A stretch of 54,129 nt of DNA from Alistipes sp. An66 (GTDB lineage Bacteria > Bacteroidota > Bacteroidia > Bacteroidales > Rikenellaceae), in the NCBI RefSeq assembly GCF_002161445.1, contig NZ_NFHT01000019.1, positions 1 through 54,129 of the forward strand, written 5' to 3'. Position 1 is the first letter of the stretch, and the number at the start of each line of letters is the position of its first letter. The translations under genes were made by a program, and so were the position numbers. The notes beneath the pieces are model-generated. The model was given only the letters and a program-made list of their open reading frames with translations, was not told the DNA's origin and did no database searches. This document shows positions 41,287-50,929 of the stretch, one piece after another.

Positions 41287-43764
41287 TTATTCTACTTTCT
41301 TTCCGATTCTTGTGAAGGTCATTTCCGGACCGGCAGCAGGAGACGAGATCGCTCCTGTCGAGAATTTCGCCTGCGCACGCTTTGCAGCCGGAGCCGGAAC
41401 CGGGAAGCGTCCGGTCGCGGCATTGAGCGGCAGCGGCCGTTCCCGCTGCGAAAGGGCGGGCTGTGCAGCGAATTCGGGCAGTTCGACGAAGTTCCGCGGT
41501 TGGAGTCCGTTCATCACCTTTTCGCGCATGGCGGCGATATTCTTCTGTGCCGTTTCGGAAATTCCGCCGAGATCCTTCTCGGGATCCACGAGCATCATTT
41601 CGGTCATCAGGCTGAAAAGATCGTAAGTCGAACCCGTGAACAGATAGGTGAACGACTTGCCCCCCAGATCCTGGGCCCGGGGCGACGGGATGCAGTAGAG
41701 ATACCCGTCGGCGACAGCTCCGATGAACATGCATTCTCCGAAGTAGACACCCGAATTGTCCGAAGGCAGGAAGGCCGGGTAAACCGTCTGGCCGTTGTAA
41801 ACGCCCTCCGAATAAGTGTCGTTGGCGCTGAGGCTCAATGCTCCGGTATATCCCGAATAGGTCGAGTTTTGGGGAATGTAGGTTCCCAGCAGATCGCCGC
41901 CTTCCCAGAATTCGATGCCCGAGAGGCCCTTGATCCGCATTACGGATCCCGATTCGGTGCTCAATTCCGGATCCAGGGTCATCGTAACCTGGCCGATCTT
42001 CCGACGTTTTGCATTATCATCCATCAAGTTGGTGGCGTAATAGTTCCACGTCGTACCGGTCAGCTCTTCGACCGTCGGCTGCTGGCTGTTTTCATAGAAA
42101 TCCTCATACAGATAGTACTCCAAGCCCGGATTGAAGGTACCCTCCGTCGTGTACTTCGCAGTCTTCGTTTCGGTATAGTACCCGTTGTTGACCTGCATCA
42201 CAAAAGTGTACTCGGTACCGCCGTTCAGGCCGGTAAGCATGATGCTGAAATAGCCGTCGTTGATATTTGCGAGCTCCTCGGCCGACAAGGCGTCGCCCTG
42301 GGCTTTGAGCATATCGTCGATCAGCGAGCTGTCGAACCGGTCGGAGCGGAAGATTCCGAAGACCAGGGATTCGATCTCCGAACCGTAGGCATAGAACCTC
42401 GCTGCATTCTCCGAGGAGATGCCCATGCCGGCGTATTCATTGGTTTTTTCAAGTCCCCAGTTCAGATCGATCTTTTTCTCCTCACCCGGAGCGACATAGC
42501 CGAACGAAACGAACGCATAGGACTTCATGCCTTCCTTCTCATCGTCATAAACGCATCCCACGAGTGTATACTTGCCGGTTTTGAGACCTTCAATCTTGAT
42601 GGTCCCCGTTGCCGAGATGGAGTCGTCGAAGGTATCGGGCTTGTCCCGCTGGGCATCCAGATCCTGGGCATACAGGCTGGCCTGGCCGTCGTCGACAACT
42701 CCTTCGTAAAGGGCGTACTTCATCACTTTGGCATCCGCAACGAATTCGGCATCGATGTCGACCACCCCGTTTTCAGGCTCATGCTTCGTGAGTTTCACCG
42801 TGTAATCGGGGGCCTTGATTCCCGGCATCTGAATGCGCAACAGACCCGAAATATTCCCATAGAAGAAGGCTCCGGCCTGTTTCTCCAATTCGAGCATGAT
42901 GCTCTGAACCGGGAACGTTATGACTCCATCCTCCATCGTTCCATACTGGCTCGTGGATTCGTCCATCGAGAAGTTTTCCGAAACGTTCGAGGCGATACGG
43001 ATCTCGCCGTCGGCGGTCAACAGCCCGAGTCCCGTGGACTGGTAGGGAATGTAGACCTTCTGCGGGTTGGTGGCGTCGATCGTCGTATAAAGGTCACGGC
43101 ACTGATAGGAGAGGTTCGAGGAACCGGACAGGGCCGTCATGAAGGCTGCATTGTAGACCTTCATGCGATAGAGGCCCGGTTTGTCGTCGCGCTCGTAGAT
43201 CTCCACCTCGACCTCCGGGTTGGGATTGAAACCGGAGCCTGTCGTACTATAAATGTTGCTGATAAGGTCATCGCGCCACTTGCCCTTGGTAGCCGTACCG
43301 TCCTCGCTGGTCACGAGCACCCAGTCGGCCCGTATGACCGAGAAGGAGAGCGACGTGGCTTTGGGCCCGTAGACGTAGATATAGTGCGGATCCTCGATCC
43401 GGATGTCGCACGTATACTCCACACCCTTCTCGGCATTGGGAAAGGAGACGGTAAACTCGGTTTCCGTTTCGCCGGGACCGAAGAAGATGTGGTCATCGAG
43501 TTCGAAGATGCCCTCCTCGCTCGTCGAAACGACAATGGGAACCGAAATGGCTTCGAGAGCCCGGGTCCGGCACACCTTGTAGGTGATCTCCGGAGTCTGA
43601 GTCGAGGAGACTTCCACCTCCGTGGGTGAAGTCTGCGTCGGGAAATAAACCCCGTAGGTATTCGGGTCCTCTTCGGCGCCGGAGGTATAGGTCGGATCAT
43701 CCGTGCAGGCGGTTGCAAAAGCCGCTGCCAGGAACGTCCACAAAAGATATTTAAGAGTCTTCAC
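41287..43764 (-). CDS. Large surface lipoprotein of the SusCD locus
   Basis: 825 aa with lipobox ATAC followed by TDDPTY. The mature protein is beta-rich and looks like serial Ig-like modules (residues about 30-140 with a Calx-beta-like TEVEVSSTQTPEITYKVCRTRAL .. GETETEFTVSFPNAEKGVEYTCDI). No enzymatic motif is seen. The C-terminal end (AGPEMTFTRIGKKVE) is basic. By position it corresponds to the SusE/SusF-type or RagB-associated surface binding proteins, so it may capture substrate. The specific family is not recognised. Confidence 0.78.
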   Translation of the reverse strand: MKTLKYLLWTFLAAAFATACTDDPTYTSGAEEDPNTYGVYFPTQTSPTEVEVSSTQTPEITYKVCRTRALEAISVPIVVSTSEEGIFELDDHIFFGPGETETEFTVSFPNAEKGVEYTCDIRIEDPHYIYVYGPKATSLSFSVIRADWVLVTSEDGTATKGKWRDDLISNIYSTTGSGFNPNPEVEVEIYERDDKPGLYRMKVYNAAFMTALSGSSNLSYQCRDLYTTIDATNPQKVYIPYQSTGLGLLTADGEIRIASNVSENFSMDESTSQYGTMEDGVITFPVQSIMLELEKQAGAFFYGNISGLLRIQMPGIKAPDYTVKLTKHEPENGVVDIDAEFVADAKVMKYALYEGVVDDGQASLYAQDLDAQRDKPDTFDDSISATGTIKIEGLKTGKYTLVGCVYDDEKEGMKSYAFVSFGYVAPGEEKKIDLNWGLEKTNEYAGMGISSENAARFYAYGSEIESLVFGIFRSDRFDSSLIDDMLKAQGDALSAEELANINDGYFSIMLTGLNGGTEYTFVMQVNNGYYTETKTAKYTTEGTFNPGLEYYLYEDFYENSQQPTVEELTGTTWNYYATNLMDDNAKRRKIGQVTMTLDPELSTESGSVMRIKGLSGIEFWEGGDLLGTYIPQNSTYSGYTGALSLSANDTYSEGVYNGQTVYPAFLPSDNSGVYFGECMFIGAVADGYLYCIPSPRAQDLGGKSFTYLFTGSTYDLFSLMTEMMLVDPEKDLGGISETAQKNIAAMREKVMNGLQPRNFVELPEFAAQPALSQRERPLPLNAATGRFPVPAPAAKRAQAKFSTGAISSPAAGPEMTFTRIGKKVE

Positions 43765-43820
43765 TGTTCGCTGAATTTATGATTAAGAGGTAATAAGCGA
43801 TTCGTAGATCGGTCCGGCTA

Positions 43821-45476
43821 TTACTTCCACAACTCGATCAGACCCGAGGGGTCGGGATTGTTCTGCGTGGCGATGACGGGGTTGTTCTGCGTTTCACCGC
43901 GGGTGATCACGATATTCCAGTAGGGAGCCCGTCCGTCGACGTTGATCCGGTACGACGAGGGAGCGTTCGTGCCGACATATCCGCGTTTGCTGGACATGTC
44001 GAGGCGTTTCATGTCGAACATCACGATACCTTCGCCCCAGAACTCGATTCGTTTTTGGAGCATGAGTTCGTTGACGAAGTTTTCGAGCGACGACCCCACC
44101 TTAACCGAGCAGTCATACTTCGCACCGTCGGTCATGCGGTAGGTGGTCATGAAGTCGTTCAACAGACGAATACCCTCCTGCAAGTTGCCGGCCTGGGCCG
44201 TAGCCTCCGCTTCGATGAAGTACATCTCCTCGACGCGCATGCAGCAATGGTCGGCGGCACCACCTACGTTGTAATCCTTGTAGGCGCCCTGTGCCGGACG
44301 GAACTTGATGTTGGCGTAATCGGCCAGAGCGTCGGCGAAATACTTCTTGCTGTCGGGACGCGCACTCTTGTAGGCATAGCTGTTCCGGTCGGGATCAAGC
44401 CACGAATGGCGGCGGAAATCCCGAAGATAGATGCTGTTGTAGAGGTTCCGGTTGATACCGCGGCCGGCCTGGTAGTCGGACCAGTCGTTCTCGCAGCTCA
44501 TGTGCGCCGTGAAGCAGAAGAGCGGCGAGACGCTTTCGCTCGGAAGAGCGAGACCCCAGATCCAGGCATTGTTCGACTCGGCGTTGTTGAATCCGTTGAC
44601 GGGATCCTCCCACTGCTCCTGGGTCAGCGGCGTGCAACCGCTCGCGGTGATGGCCTTGCGGGCATACTCCGCTGCGGACTTGTAAGCCTCGGCAGCAGCC
44701 CCGGTGTCTCCGGCATCGTTCTTGGCCGTACCGCGTTCGAGATAGGCACGGGCCTTCATACCGTAGACGAATGCCAGGCTGAGCGAATACTTGTCGGGAG
44801 CCGTATAGGTCGAGAGCAGCGTTTCGGCCTTTTCCAGGTCGGGGAAGATGATCTGATCGTAGATGTCGTCCACCTTGGCGCGGGGGTTGTTCTTGGCCTG
44901 TGCCTCGGTGGTTTCGGGCAAGACGATGGGCACGCCGAGACCGAGCAGCTCCGGAGCCTTGGTCACCGTATTCTCCTTGAACTCATAGAGACGCACCAGA
45001 TCGAAGTAGAACATGGCACGGTAGGCGTAAGCGAAGCCCAGATAGGAGCGTTTCGACGCATCGAGCGCGGAGAAGTCCGTGGCATCAATAAGGCTGATCA
45101 CGCTGTTGGCCATCATGATCCACGTGTAGTAGTTGTCCCAGGTGAGGGCGCCGACGGCATAATCGGAGCCGAGAGCGGTATTGGTTCCCCACTGCGAGAA
45201 CCAGTCGTAGCTGATATTACCCGTCACGACGAGGTCGCCGGTCATGGATTCCGTAGCGAGGTGGATGGCCGGCAGCGAGAAGTCCCAGGCTGCACCTTGG
45301 TCGGCATACCCGGCCGATCCGGCCTTGACCAGTGCGGCAGGGATTCCCCGGATCGTCGTTTCGAGCGACACCTGGCTTTCGATGGCGACATCCGTAGGAA
45401 CCGCATCCTTGATGCAGCCGGTAGCGAAAAGACCCGCGGCAAGGCTTGCGATCGATATTTTCAAGATATTTTTCAT
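43821..45476 (-). CDS. SusD/RagB family nutrient-binding lipoprotein
   Basis: 551 aa with signal and lipobox FATGC followed by IKDAVP. TPR-rich helical body of the SusD fold: YAYRAMFYFDLVRLYEFKENTV, AYLERGTAKNDAGDTGAAAEAYKSAAEYARKAI, then EEMYFIEAEATAQAGNLQEGIRLLNDF and a conserved MLQKRIEFWGEGIVMFDMKRL in the C-terminal quarter. It caps the SusC barrel and recruits substrate. It lies 21 nt after susC. Confidence 0.95.
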   Translation of the reverse strand: MKNILKISIASLAAGLFATGCIKDAVPTDVAIESQVSLETTIRGIPAALVKAGSAGYADQGAAWDFSLPAIHLATESMTGDLVVTGNISYDWFSQWGTNTALGSDYAVGALTWDNYYTWIMMANSVISLIDATDFSALDASKRSYLGFAYAYRAMFYFDLVRLYEFKENTVTKAPELLGLGVPIVLPETTEAQAKNNPRAKVDDIYDQIIFPDLEKAETLLSTYTAPDKYSLSLAFVYGMKARAYLERGTAKNDAGDTGAAAEAYKSAAEYARKAITASGCTPLTQEQWEDPVNGFNNAESNNAWIWGLALPSESVSPLFCFTAHMSCENDWSDYQAGRGINRNLYNSIYLRDFRRHSWLDPDRNSYAYKSARPDSKKYFADALADYANIKFRPAQGAYKDYNVGGAADHCCMRVEEMYFIEAEATAQAGNLQEGIRLLNDFMTTYRMTDGAKYDCSVKVGSSLENFVNELMLQKRIEFWGEGIVMFDMKRLDMSSKRGYVGTNAPSSYRINVDGRAPYWNIVITRGETQNNPVIATQNNPDPSGLIELWK

Positions 45477-45497
45477 AGTATGTTCATATTTAAGCGT

Positions 45498-48400
45498 TTA
45501 GAACTGGATATTGATACCGCCCGAGATCGTGCGCACGGGGGAGTAGTTGGCCTGGGAGGTAGCTCCCGTGTAGGAATAACGGGGATCGAAGCCCTGTCGT
45601 TTGGACCAGTAATAAACGTTTTCGCAGGCGAGATAAATACGGAGTTTGCCGATGCCGAACTTCTGGGTGATTTTCGACGGAACGGTATATCCGAAGTTGA
45701 TGTTCTGCAAGTTCAGGTAGCTGGCGTCGAGCAGGAAACGATCGGACTGTGCGTTCTGATCCTGATCCTCGTACTGCAATCGGGGGATATTCGACGAGGA
45801 GTTTTCGGGCGTCCAGGCGTTGAGAATATCCTTGTGCCAGTTCATACCGGTGGACTTGTTGGCCGGGGAGTACATGGCTGCGGCGTAACCGGAGTCGTAG
45901 GCCAGACCGCCGATCTGATAGGTGAAGGCCACGCTCAGATCGAAGCCGTAGAAGTTCAGCGAGGTGCCGAAACCGCCGTAGAGGTCGGGGATCGGGTTGC
46001 CGCAGAGGTAGTCCGAAGCCTTGGCATATTCGGTCGTGGTGACGCGGCGGCCGGTGGGCTGGTTGTTTTCGTCGAGCTCGTCCATGTACCACATGGATTT
46101 ACCCTCGTCCGATACGCCGGCGTACTTCTTCAAATAGAAGGTGTACATCGGGAGTCCTTCGCCGAAGAAGGTCGTACCGCTGACATAACCCTGATACCCT
46201 TCGACGACCTTGTTGCGGCGCTCCTGGGGCAGCATGGTGATCTTGTTGCGCAGGTGGGTCATGTTGAGGTTGATGTCCCAGATGATGTTGTCGGTGCGGA
46301 TGGGCGTGTAGTTCAGCTCGATTTCGATACCGCTGTTGCGCATGTCGCCGACGTTGGCATAGTAGGACGAGTAACCCTGCGAGGGCGGTACGGGGAACGA
46401 GAGCAGCATGTCGGTGGTTTTCCGGAGGAAGTACTCGACGCCGCCGGAGAGCATGCCGCGGAAGATGCTGAATTCCACACCGGCATTGAAGTTGGAGTTG
46501 GTCTCCCAGGTGATGTTTTCGGCGCCCTTCGAGTTGAAGACGGTCGAAACTTCACCGTTCGCGTTTTCGATGGTATAAGTATTCGTGTACCGGAAATTTC
46601 CGATGTTGTCGTTACCCTGGGAACCGATGGAGGCCTTCAATTTGAGGTTGTCGAGCCAGTTCTGGGTTCCGGCGAGGAAGTTCTCGCGGGTCAGGATCCA
46701 GGCGCCGCCGAGGGACCAGAAGTTACCCCAGCGGTGGTCGGGATGGAAGCGCGAAGAGGCGTCGCGACGGAACGACGCGGAGAAGAAGTACTTGCTTTGG
46801 TAGTCGTACATGGCGCGGGCGAAGTAACCTTCGTTGTTGTACTCGCCGCGCGACGATCCTGCGCTCTGTTTGTCGATGATGGCACCGGAGAGCTCGTCGT
46901 TGTCGGGCGTAAGCATGTGGCTCTTGCTGCCCGAGATCGAATAGCTGCGGGCGTTGTAGTACTCATGACCCACCATGACGTTGACGTTGTGGTTGCCGAT
47001 CTGCTTGGTATAGTTGAGGATCTGCTGCGTATTGTACTCGAACTGACGGGCATGCCCCTTCGAGATCAGACCCTCTTCGCCCTTGTACTGGCCGAAATAG
47101 GGGTTGAGAATGCTCGTGGAGCGGGTTTCGTCGAGCGTGACGCCGGCATTGAACGTGAACTTGAAATCCTTGAGGAAGGTGATGTCGAAGAATCCCGTAC
47201 CGTTGAAGGCGTTTCCTTCGGCCTGCGAGGTATTGAGGCGCGAATCCGAGAGGGCGTTGCTGTCGGTGAAGACCGAACGCTCCTGACCGGCGTTATCGCC
47301 GCTTCCGTAGTCGTACATCATGATTCCGTCCTCCGTATATCGGATGTTGCCTTCGCCGTCACGGATATAGAGGGGATAGATCGGGCCGACGGTCGTCGTG
47401 TAAGCGAAGACGTTGCCGGAGCTGTTGCTGGCACCGCCGTCGTCGATCTGGTTGTAGTTGAACCGGGCGTAGTTGACGTTGGCACCGACTTTCAGCCATT
47501 TTTTGGCCTGATAGTCGACTTTCAGACGGGAGGTGAAACGCTGCATGTCGGAGTTGTAGGCGATACCTTCGTTGTCGAGGTAGCCCACCGAAGCGTAGAC
47601 CGACGCCTTTTCCGTCGATCCGGAGATGCTGATGTTGTACTCCTGACGCAGGGAGTGTCTGAACGCGGCATCGGTCCAGTCGTCGGGCTGGATGTAATAC
47701 TCCTGGCCTTCATAGACGACGCGACGTCCGAGGGTAGCCAGGGGATTGACCTTTCCGTTGATACCGATGAACTCCTGACCTTCCGGGAGGGTGTAGATCA
47801 TATATCCGAGCCCCCCTTCGTTGGCCGAGGCGGCGAGGTTCTGATTGGCGAGCGAGTGGGCCTGGATTTCGCTCATACCCGAGTCGAGGTAATAGCGTTT
47901 CAGGGCGCCGTAGTGCACTTCATAGAAGTGTGCGGGGTTCTTGATGTATTCGTAGTCCTTGACGGCGCGGGAGTTGACACCCCATTTGGCATCGAACGAG
48001 ATGACGGCATCCTTCGATTTGGCCTTTTTGGTGGTGATCATGACGACTCCGTTGGCACCGCGGGCGCCGTACAAGGCGTTCGACGCGGCGTCCTTGAGGA
48101 CGGTCATGGACTCTATATCGTTGGGGTTTAAGTTGTTCAGGTCGCCCGAGTAAGGCATGCCGTCGACGATCCACAGCGGGCCGTTGCCGGCGTTGAGCGA
48201 GCTGAAACCGCGGATGCGGATATCGGGGCTTTGTCCGGGCTGACCGGAGGTATTGGTCAACTGCACACCGGCGACCTTACCGGCAAGGGCCTGTGCGACG
48301 TTGGACTGTTGTGATTTGGCGATGTCATCGGATTTGATGACGGTAGCCGAGCCGGTAAAAGCCTCTTTCTTGGCGGTACCGAAGGCGACGACGATCACAT

Positions 48401-48707
48401 CGTCGATGGCTTGCGAATCTTCTTTGAGAGAGATGTCGATACGGGTTTTCCCGGCGACGGCGATTTGTTGGGATTGGAATCCGATGAATGAGACGAGGAG
48501 CGTGGCATTCGGAGAAGCCGAGATGGAATAACCGCCGTCTGCATTGGTCGTGGTACCGGAAGTTGTGCCTTCGATCAGGATGGTGGCACCGGCTACCGGA
48601 TTTCCGGCAGGGTCCTTGACCGTTCCGGTCACCTGGATTTGCTGGGCGAGTACCGCCAGACAAAGTCCCAAAGCGACCGATAGCGTAAAGAGGAATTTTT
48701 TCAACAT
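45498..48707 (-). CDS. SusC/RagA family TonB-dependent transporter
   Basis: 1069 aa. Signal peptide, then a carboxypeptidase-regulatory-like domain (residues about 25-105, VTGTVKDPAGNPVAGATILIEGT), the plug domain (IDDVIVVAFGTAKKEAFTG .. LAGKVAGVQLTNTSGQPG .. IRIRGFSSLNAGNGPLWIVDG .. VLKDAASNALYGARGANGVVMITTKKAK, the SusC signature), and a 22-strand barrel ending in the aromatic NIQF. It imports oligomers across the outer membrane with energy from TonB. The substrate is not shown by sequence; protease neighbours suggest peptides, as for RagA. Confidence 0.96.
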   Translation of the reverse strand: MLKKFLFTLSVALGLCLAVLAQQIQVTGTVKDPAGNPVAGATILIEGTTSGTTTNADGGYSISASPNATLLVSFIGFQSQQIAVAGKTRIDISLKEDSQAIDDVIVVAFGTAKKEAFTGSATVIKSDDIAKSQQSNVAQALAGKVAGVQLTNTSGQPGQSPDIRIRGFSSLNAGNGPLWIVDGMPYSGDLNNLNPNDIESMTVLKDAASNALYGARGANGVVMITTKKAKSKDAVISFDAKWGVNSRAVKDYEYIKNPAHFYEVHYGALKRYYLDSGMSEIQAHSLANQNLAASANEGGLGYMIYTLPEGQEFIGINGKVNPLATLGRRVVYEGQEYYIQPDDWTDAAFRHSLRQEYNISISGSTEKASVYASVGYLDNEGIAYNSDMQRFTSRLKVDYQAKKWLKVGANVNYARFNYNQIDDGGASNSSGNVFAYTTTVGPIYPLYIRDGEGNIRYTEDGIMMYDYGSGDNAGQERSVFTDSNALSDSRLNTSQAEGNAFNGTGFFDITFLKDFKFTFNAGVTLDETRSTSILNPYFGQYKGEEGLISKGHARQFEYNTQQILNYTKQIGNHNVNVMVGHEYYNARSYSISGSKSHMLTPDNDELSGAIIDKQSAGSSRGEYNNEGYFARAMYDYQSKYFFSASFRRDASSRFHPDHRWGNFWSLGGAWILTRENFLAGTQNWLDNLKLKASIGSQGNDNIGNFRYTNTYTIENANGEVSTVFNSKGAENITWETNSNFNAGVEFSIFRGMLSGGVEYFLRKTTDMLLSFPVPPSQGYSSYYANVGDMRNSGIEIELNYTPIRTDNIIWDINLNMTHLRNKITMLPQERRNKVVEGYQGYVSGTTFFGEGLPMYTFYLKKYAGVSDEGKSMWYMDELDENNQPTGRRVTTTEYAKASDYLCGNPIPDLYGGFGTSLNFYGFDLSVAFTYQIGGLAYDSGYAAAMYSPANKSTGMNWHKDILNAWTPENSSSNIPRLQYEDQDQNAQSDRFLLDASYLNLQNINFGYTVPSKITQKFGIGKLRIYLACENVYYWSKRQGFDPRYSYTGATSQANYSPVRTISGGINIQF

Positions 48708-48799
48708 ACAATAAATTTGAGTTTTGGCTCGGAAATGTAGATTGCCGGCGTCCTCACGTCGAGGCTCGCATTACACGGCAAAGGGGTTTTCTCCCAACT

Positions 48800-48830
48800 C
48801 GGGCCCGGATCGTTCCAGGATCCGGGCCCG
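48800..48830 (-). other. Perfect 12-bp hairpin upstream of susC
   Basis: CGGGCCCGGATC (48800-48811) pairs exactly with 48819-48830 around a 7-nt loop. It lies between the 653-aa lipoprotein gene and susC and has no adjacent T run on the minus strand. A weak TACATTTC (-7-like) lies between it and susC, so it may be a 3' stabiliser of the upstream mRNA or an attenuator. The gap 48708-48877 holds nothing else. Confidence 0.55.
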
Positions 48831-48877
48831 GTTCAGGGAGGGTATCAATCTTTAATTTTCAAAATCTTGACAGAGCA

Positions 48878-50839
48878 TCAGTTTCCGTAGAAGGAGTCTT
48901 CAAGGTCATTCGTCTTGTACCCCGAATACTTGGTCAGAGGACCTTCCCACTGAATGACTAATGTATTATTCGTTCCTGTCGGATTCGGAGAACCATATTG
49001 CAAAACGCCCCAATCCTTCATCTGGAAAGTGATCTTCCACTGCGTACCATCCTTCTGAATCGAAAGACTACTTTCATCTGGTGTTCTCGCCGTATAAGGT
49101 GCTGGATGCCCATATTCTCCTGCATAAAGAAGCTTCTCGCCACTCTGATAAGTAAACTTAAACTGCCACTTCAAATCTGCCTTGTCCTTCATATTTGCAA
49201 TGTCACACAACAGATTATCATCATTAACAGCCAAGAATGGAGTAAGTATAGGAGAGTCAACAGAAGACACACCTTCTTTGACAAAATAGAAAAAATAAGC
49301 CGAAGTCTTCTCACCTCCTCCAATAGAATAGTTAGGTTCGTGACGAACCTGCACATTAGCAATAGTCCAATCTATAATCGTCGAGCCATCAGGCCGGCAA
49401 ACCTGAATCTTCGGACGGAACGGCTCAACCGGAGTAAGAATCTCGGCGAAGGCAGAATTTTCCGCCGTCACGGAACCGAACCACTCGGCCTTGACCGTCG
49501 GGCCATCCTGGAATACGGCGTCGACACTCAAATAATAGTTATTCGATCCGGCATCGATTACACGAACCGTACCCGTAACATCCATCTTCGAAGCATCATA
49601 GGTTTTATAAGTCTCATAATCATAGACAAACAGACCGAGCTGATCCTTATTGGTTGCCAGATCGAACGTCTTGCCCAGATTGGCTTCAGCCACATTGATC
49701 TGCACGGCATAGCGGCCGGTCGTCAGTGCGGCAACACCCTCCTTGGGCTCCTCGGGATCGGTGGCAGGAATACCGAATGCAAACTGGTGAACACCGCCCT
49801 GGAAGTAGTTGAAAAGTTCCGTCAAGTCTCCGTCCATGACAGCGTCATCTGTAACGGAAACTTTCAGGTGGTCCGAACTCTTGTAACCGGCACTGATCGA
49901 GCCATAGTTATAGTTGGCGCGCAGGCGCTGGTCGGCACCCTTGATATCGAGTTTCACGTTGAGTTTCGAGATATCGGTACGATCCTTCTGCAACGTGAGC
50001 ATACCAGCCATCCCGGGTGCGCTCTGGAACGTACCGCTCTGAACCGAAACCTTCTGCATGTCGTCCGTCGAGAAGTCGATTTCCAGTTTCGAATCGGCAA
50101 CGAGACGTCCGTTGACAATCTGCTTGGGATCGAAATCCGAGGCGAGCCGAATCGTCAGACCGGCGGGAGTTTCCTCCGACGGAGCCGTCACACCCTCCTT
50201 CTCATAGACATAGTAGGTTGTGGTTCCGGCTGCGAAATCGACATATTCCACCACGCTGCCGATCTTCGTAGCCTGATCGTCGATACCGTACTGGTTGTTG
50301 AGCGTCGGCAGTTTGTAGAGCGTGCAGGTGTTGTTGTAACGGGCCAGCAGCGTCTTGCCGCTTTCGGTCTTCACATCGACGTAGAGCACCAGATGCGAGG
50401 TTTGTTCCAGCAGATTGACCGAAAGGTTGACATTGGCATAGCCGACCATGCTGGTCTTCGACACGGAGATATCCTCATAGTCGATCGAGAAGAGCTGGTT
50501 TTTGGTATCCACCGTTCCGGCGGGCTCTTCGACCATGACTTTCAGATAGTCGTCGGCAGCCTCCATCTCCTTGACTGTCTTGATGCCTTCGGTCGGCGAG
50601 AGATAGAAGGTGAAGAGGTTGGCATTCTCCTCATCGACCGCATAAACGGCCGATTTGATGTCGATCAGATCGCCTCCATTGTATTCAATCTGGTCATTCA
50701 GCGTTACGGGAGGAGGGGTAGGTTCGCCACCGCCACCGCCATTGTTGCTGTCGTCCTTCTTGCAGGATGAAGTAATCACGCCTGCACACAGAGCCGTCCA
50801 CGACAAGAGACGGAGACCTGTAGAATAGAATTGTTTCAT
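48878..50839 (-). CDS. Surface lipoprotein B, paralogue of the next gene
   Basis: 653 aa from ATG 50839 with lipobox TSSC followed by KKDDSNN. After a Gly-rich linker the first domain reads KSAVYAVDEENANLFTFYLSPTEG .. AADDYLKVMVEEPAG, clearly similar to SVVYTVDKDTKVYTFYFSPTGG .. VADDYIKIVTKSPAG in the gene at 50930-53266. It is beta-rich throughout with no enzymatic motif. It is probably surface exposed and may be an additional binding protein. A hairpin separates it from the upstream paralogue. Confidence 0.78.
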   Translation of the reverse strand: MKQFYSTGLRLLSWTALCAGVITSSCKKDDSNNGGGGGEPTPPPVTLNDQIEYNGGDLIDIKSAVYAVDEENANLFTFYLSPTEGIKTVKEMEAADDYLKVMVEEPAGTVDTKNQLFSIDYEDISVSKTSMVGYANVNLSVNLLEQTSHLVLYVDVKTESGKTLLARYNNTCTLYKLPTLNNQYGIDDQATKIGSVVEYVDFAAGTTTYYVYEKEGVTAPSEETPAGLTIRLASDFDPKQIVNGRLVADSKLEIDFSTDDMQKVSVQSGTFQSAPGMAGMLTLQKDRTDISKLNVKLDIKGADQRLRANYNYGSISAGYKSSDHLKVSVTDDAVMDGDLTELFNYFQGGVHQFAFGIPATDPEEPKEGVAALTTGRYAVQINVAEANLGKTFDLATNKDQLGLFVYDYETYKTYDASKMDVTGTVRVIDAGSNNYYLSVDAVFQDGPTVKAEWFGSVTAENSAFAEILTPVEPFRPKIQVCRPDGSTIIDWTIANVQVRHEPNYSIGGGEKTSAYFFYFVKEGVSSVDSPILTPFLAVNDDNLLCDIANMKDKADLKWQFKFTYQSGEKLLYAGEYGHPAPYTARTPDESSLSIQKDGTQWKITFQMKDWGVLQYGSPNPTGTNNTLVIQWEGPLTKYSGYKTNDLEDSFYGN

Positions 50840-50867
50840 GGTGATGTTTTTTATGATTGGATTGAGA

Positions 50868-50907
50868 TACAAAAGGCGCGGGATACGGGGATGTACCCCG
50901 CGCCTTT
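50868..50907 (-). terminator. Terminator or attenuator between the two paralogous lipoprotein genes
   Basis: An 11-bp stem, AAAGGCGCGGG (50872-50882) with CCCGCGCCTTT (50897-50907), followed on the minus strand by TTTTGTATC. It lies in a 90-nt gap, so expression of the downstream genes may depend on read-through. Confidence 0.7.
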
Positions 50908-50929
50908 CCATACGATTTACAGATTTGGA

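Noticed and set aside
44055..48131. Plus-strand open frame of 1358 codons opposite susD and susC
   Set aside because: Antisense shadow of high-GC genes; composition is biased to R, V, D, G and no domain is visible.
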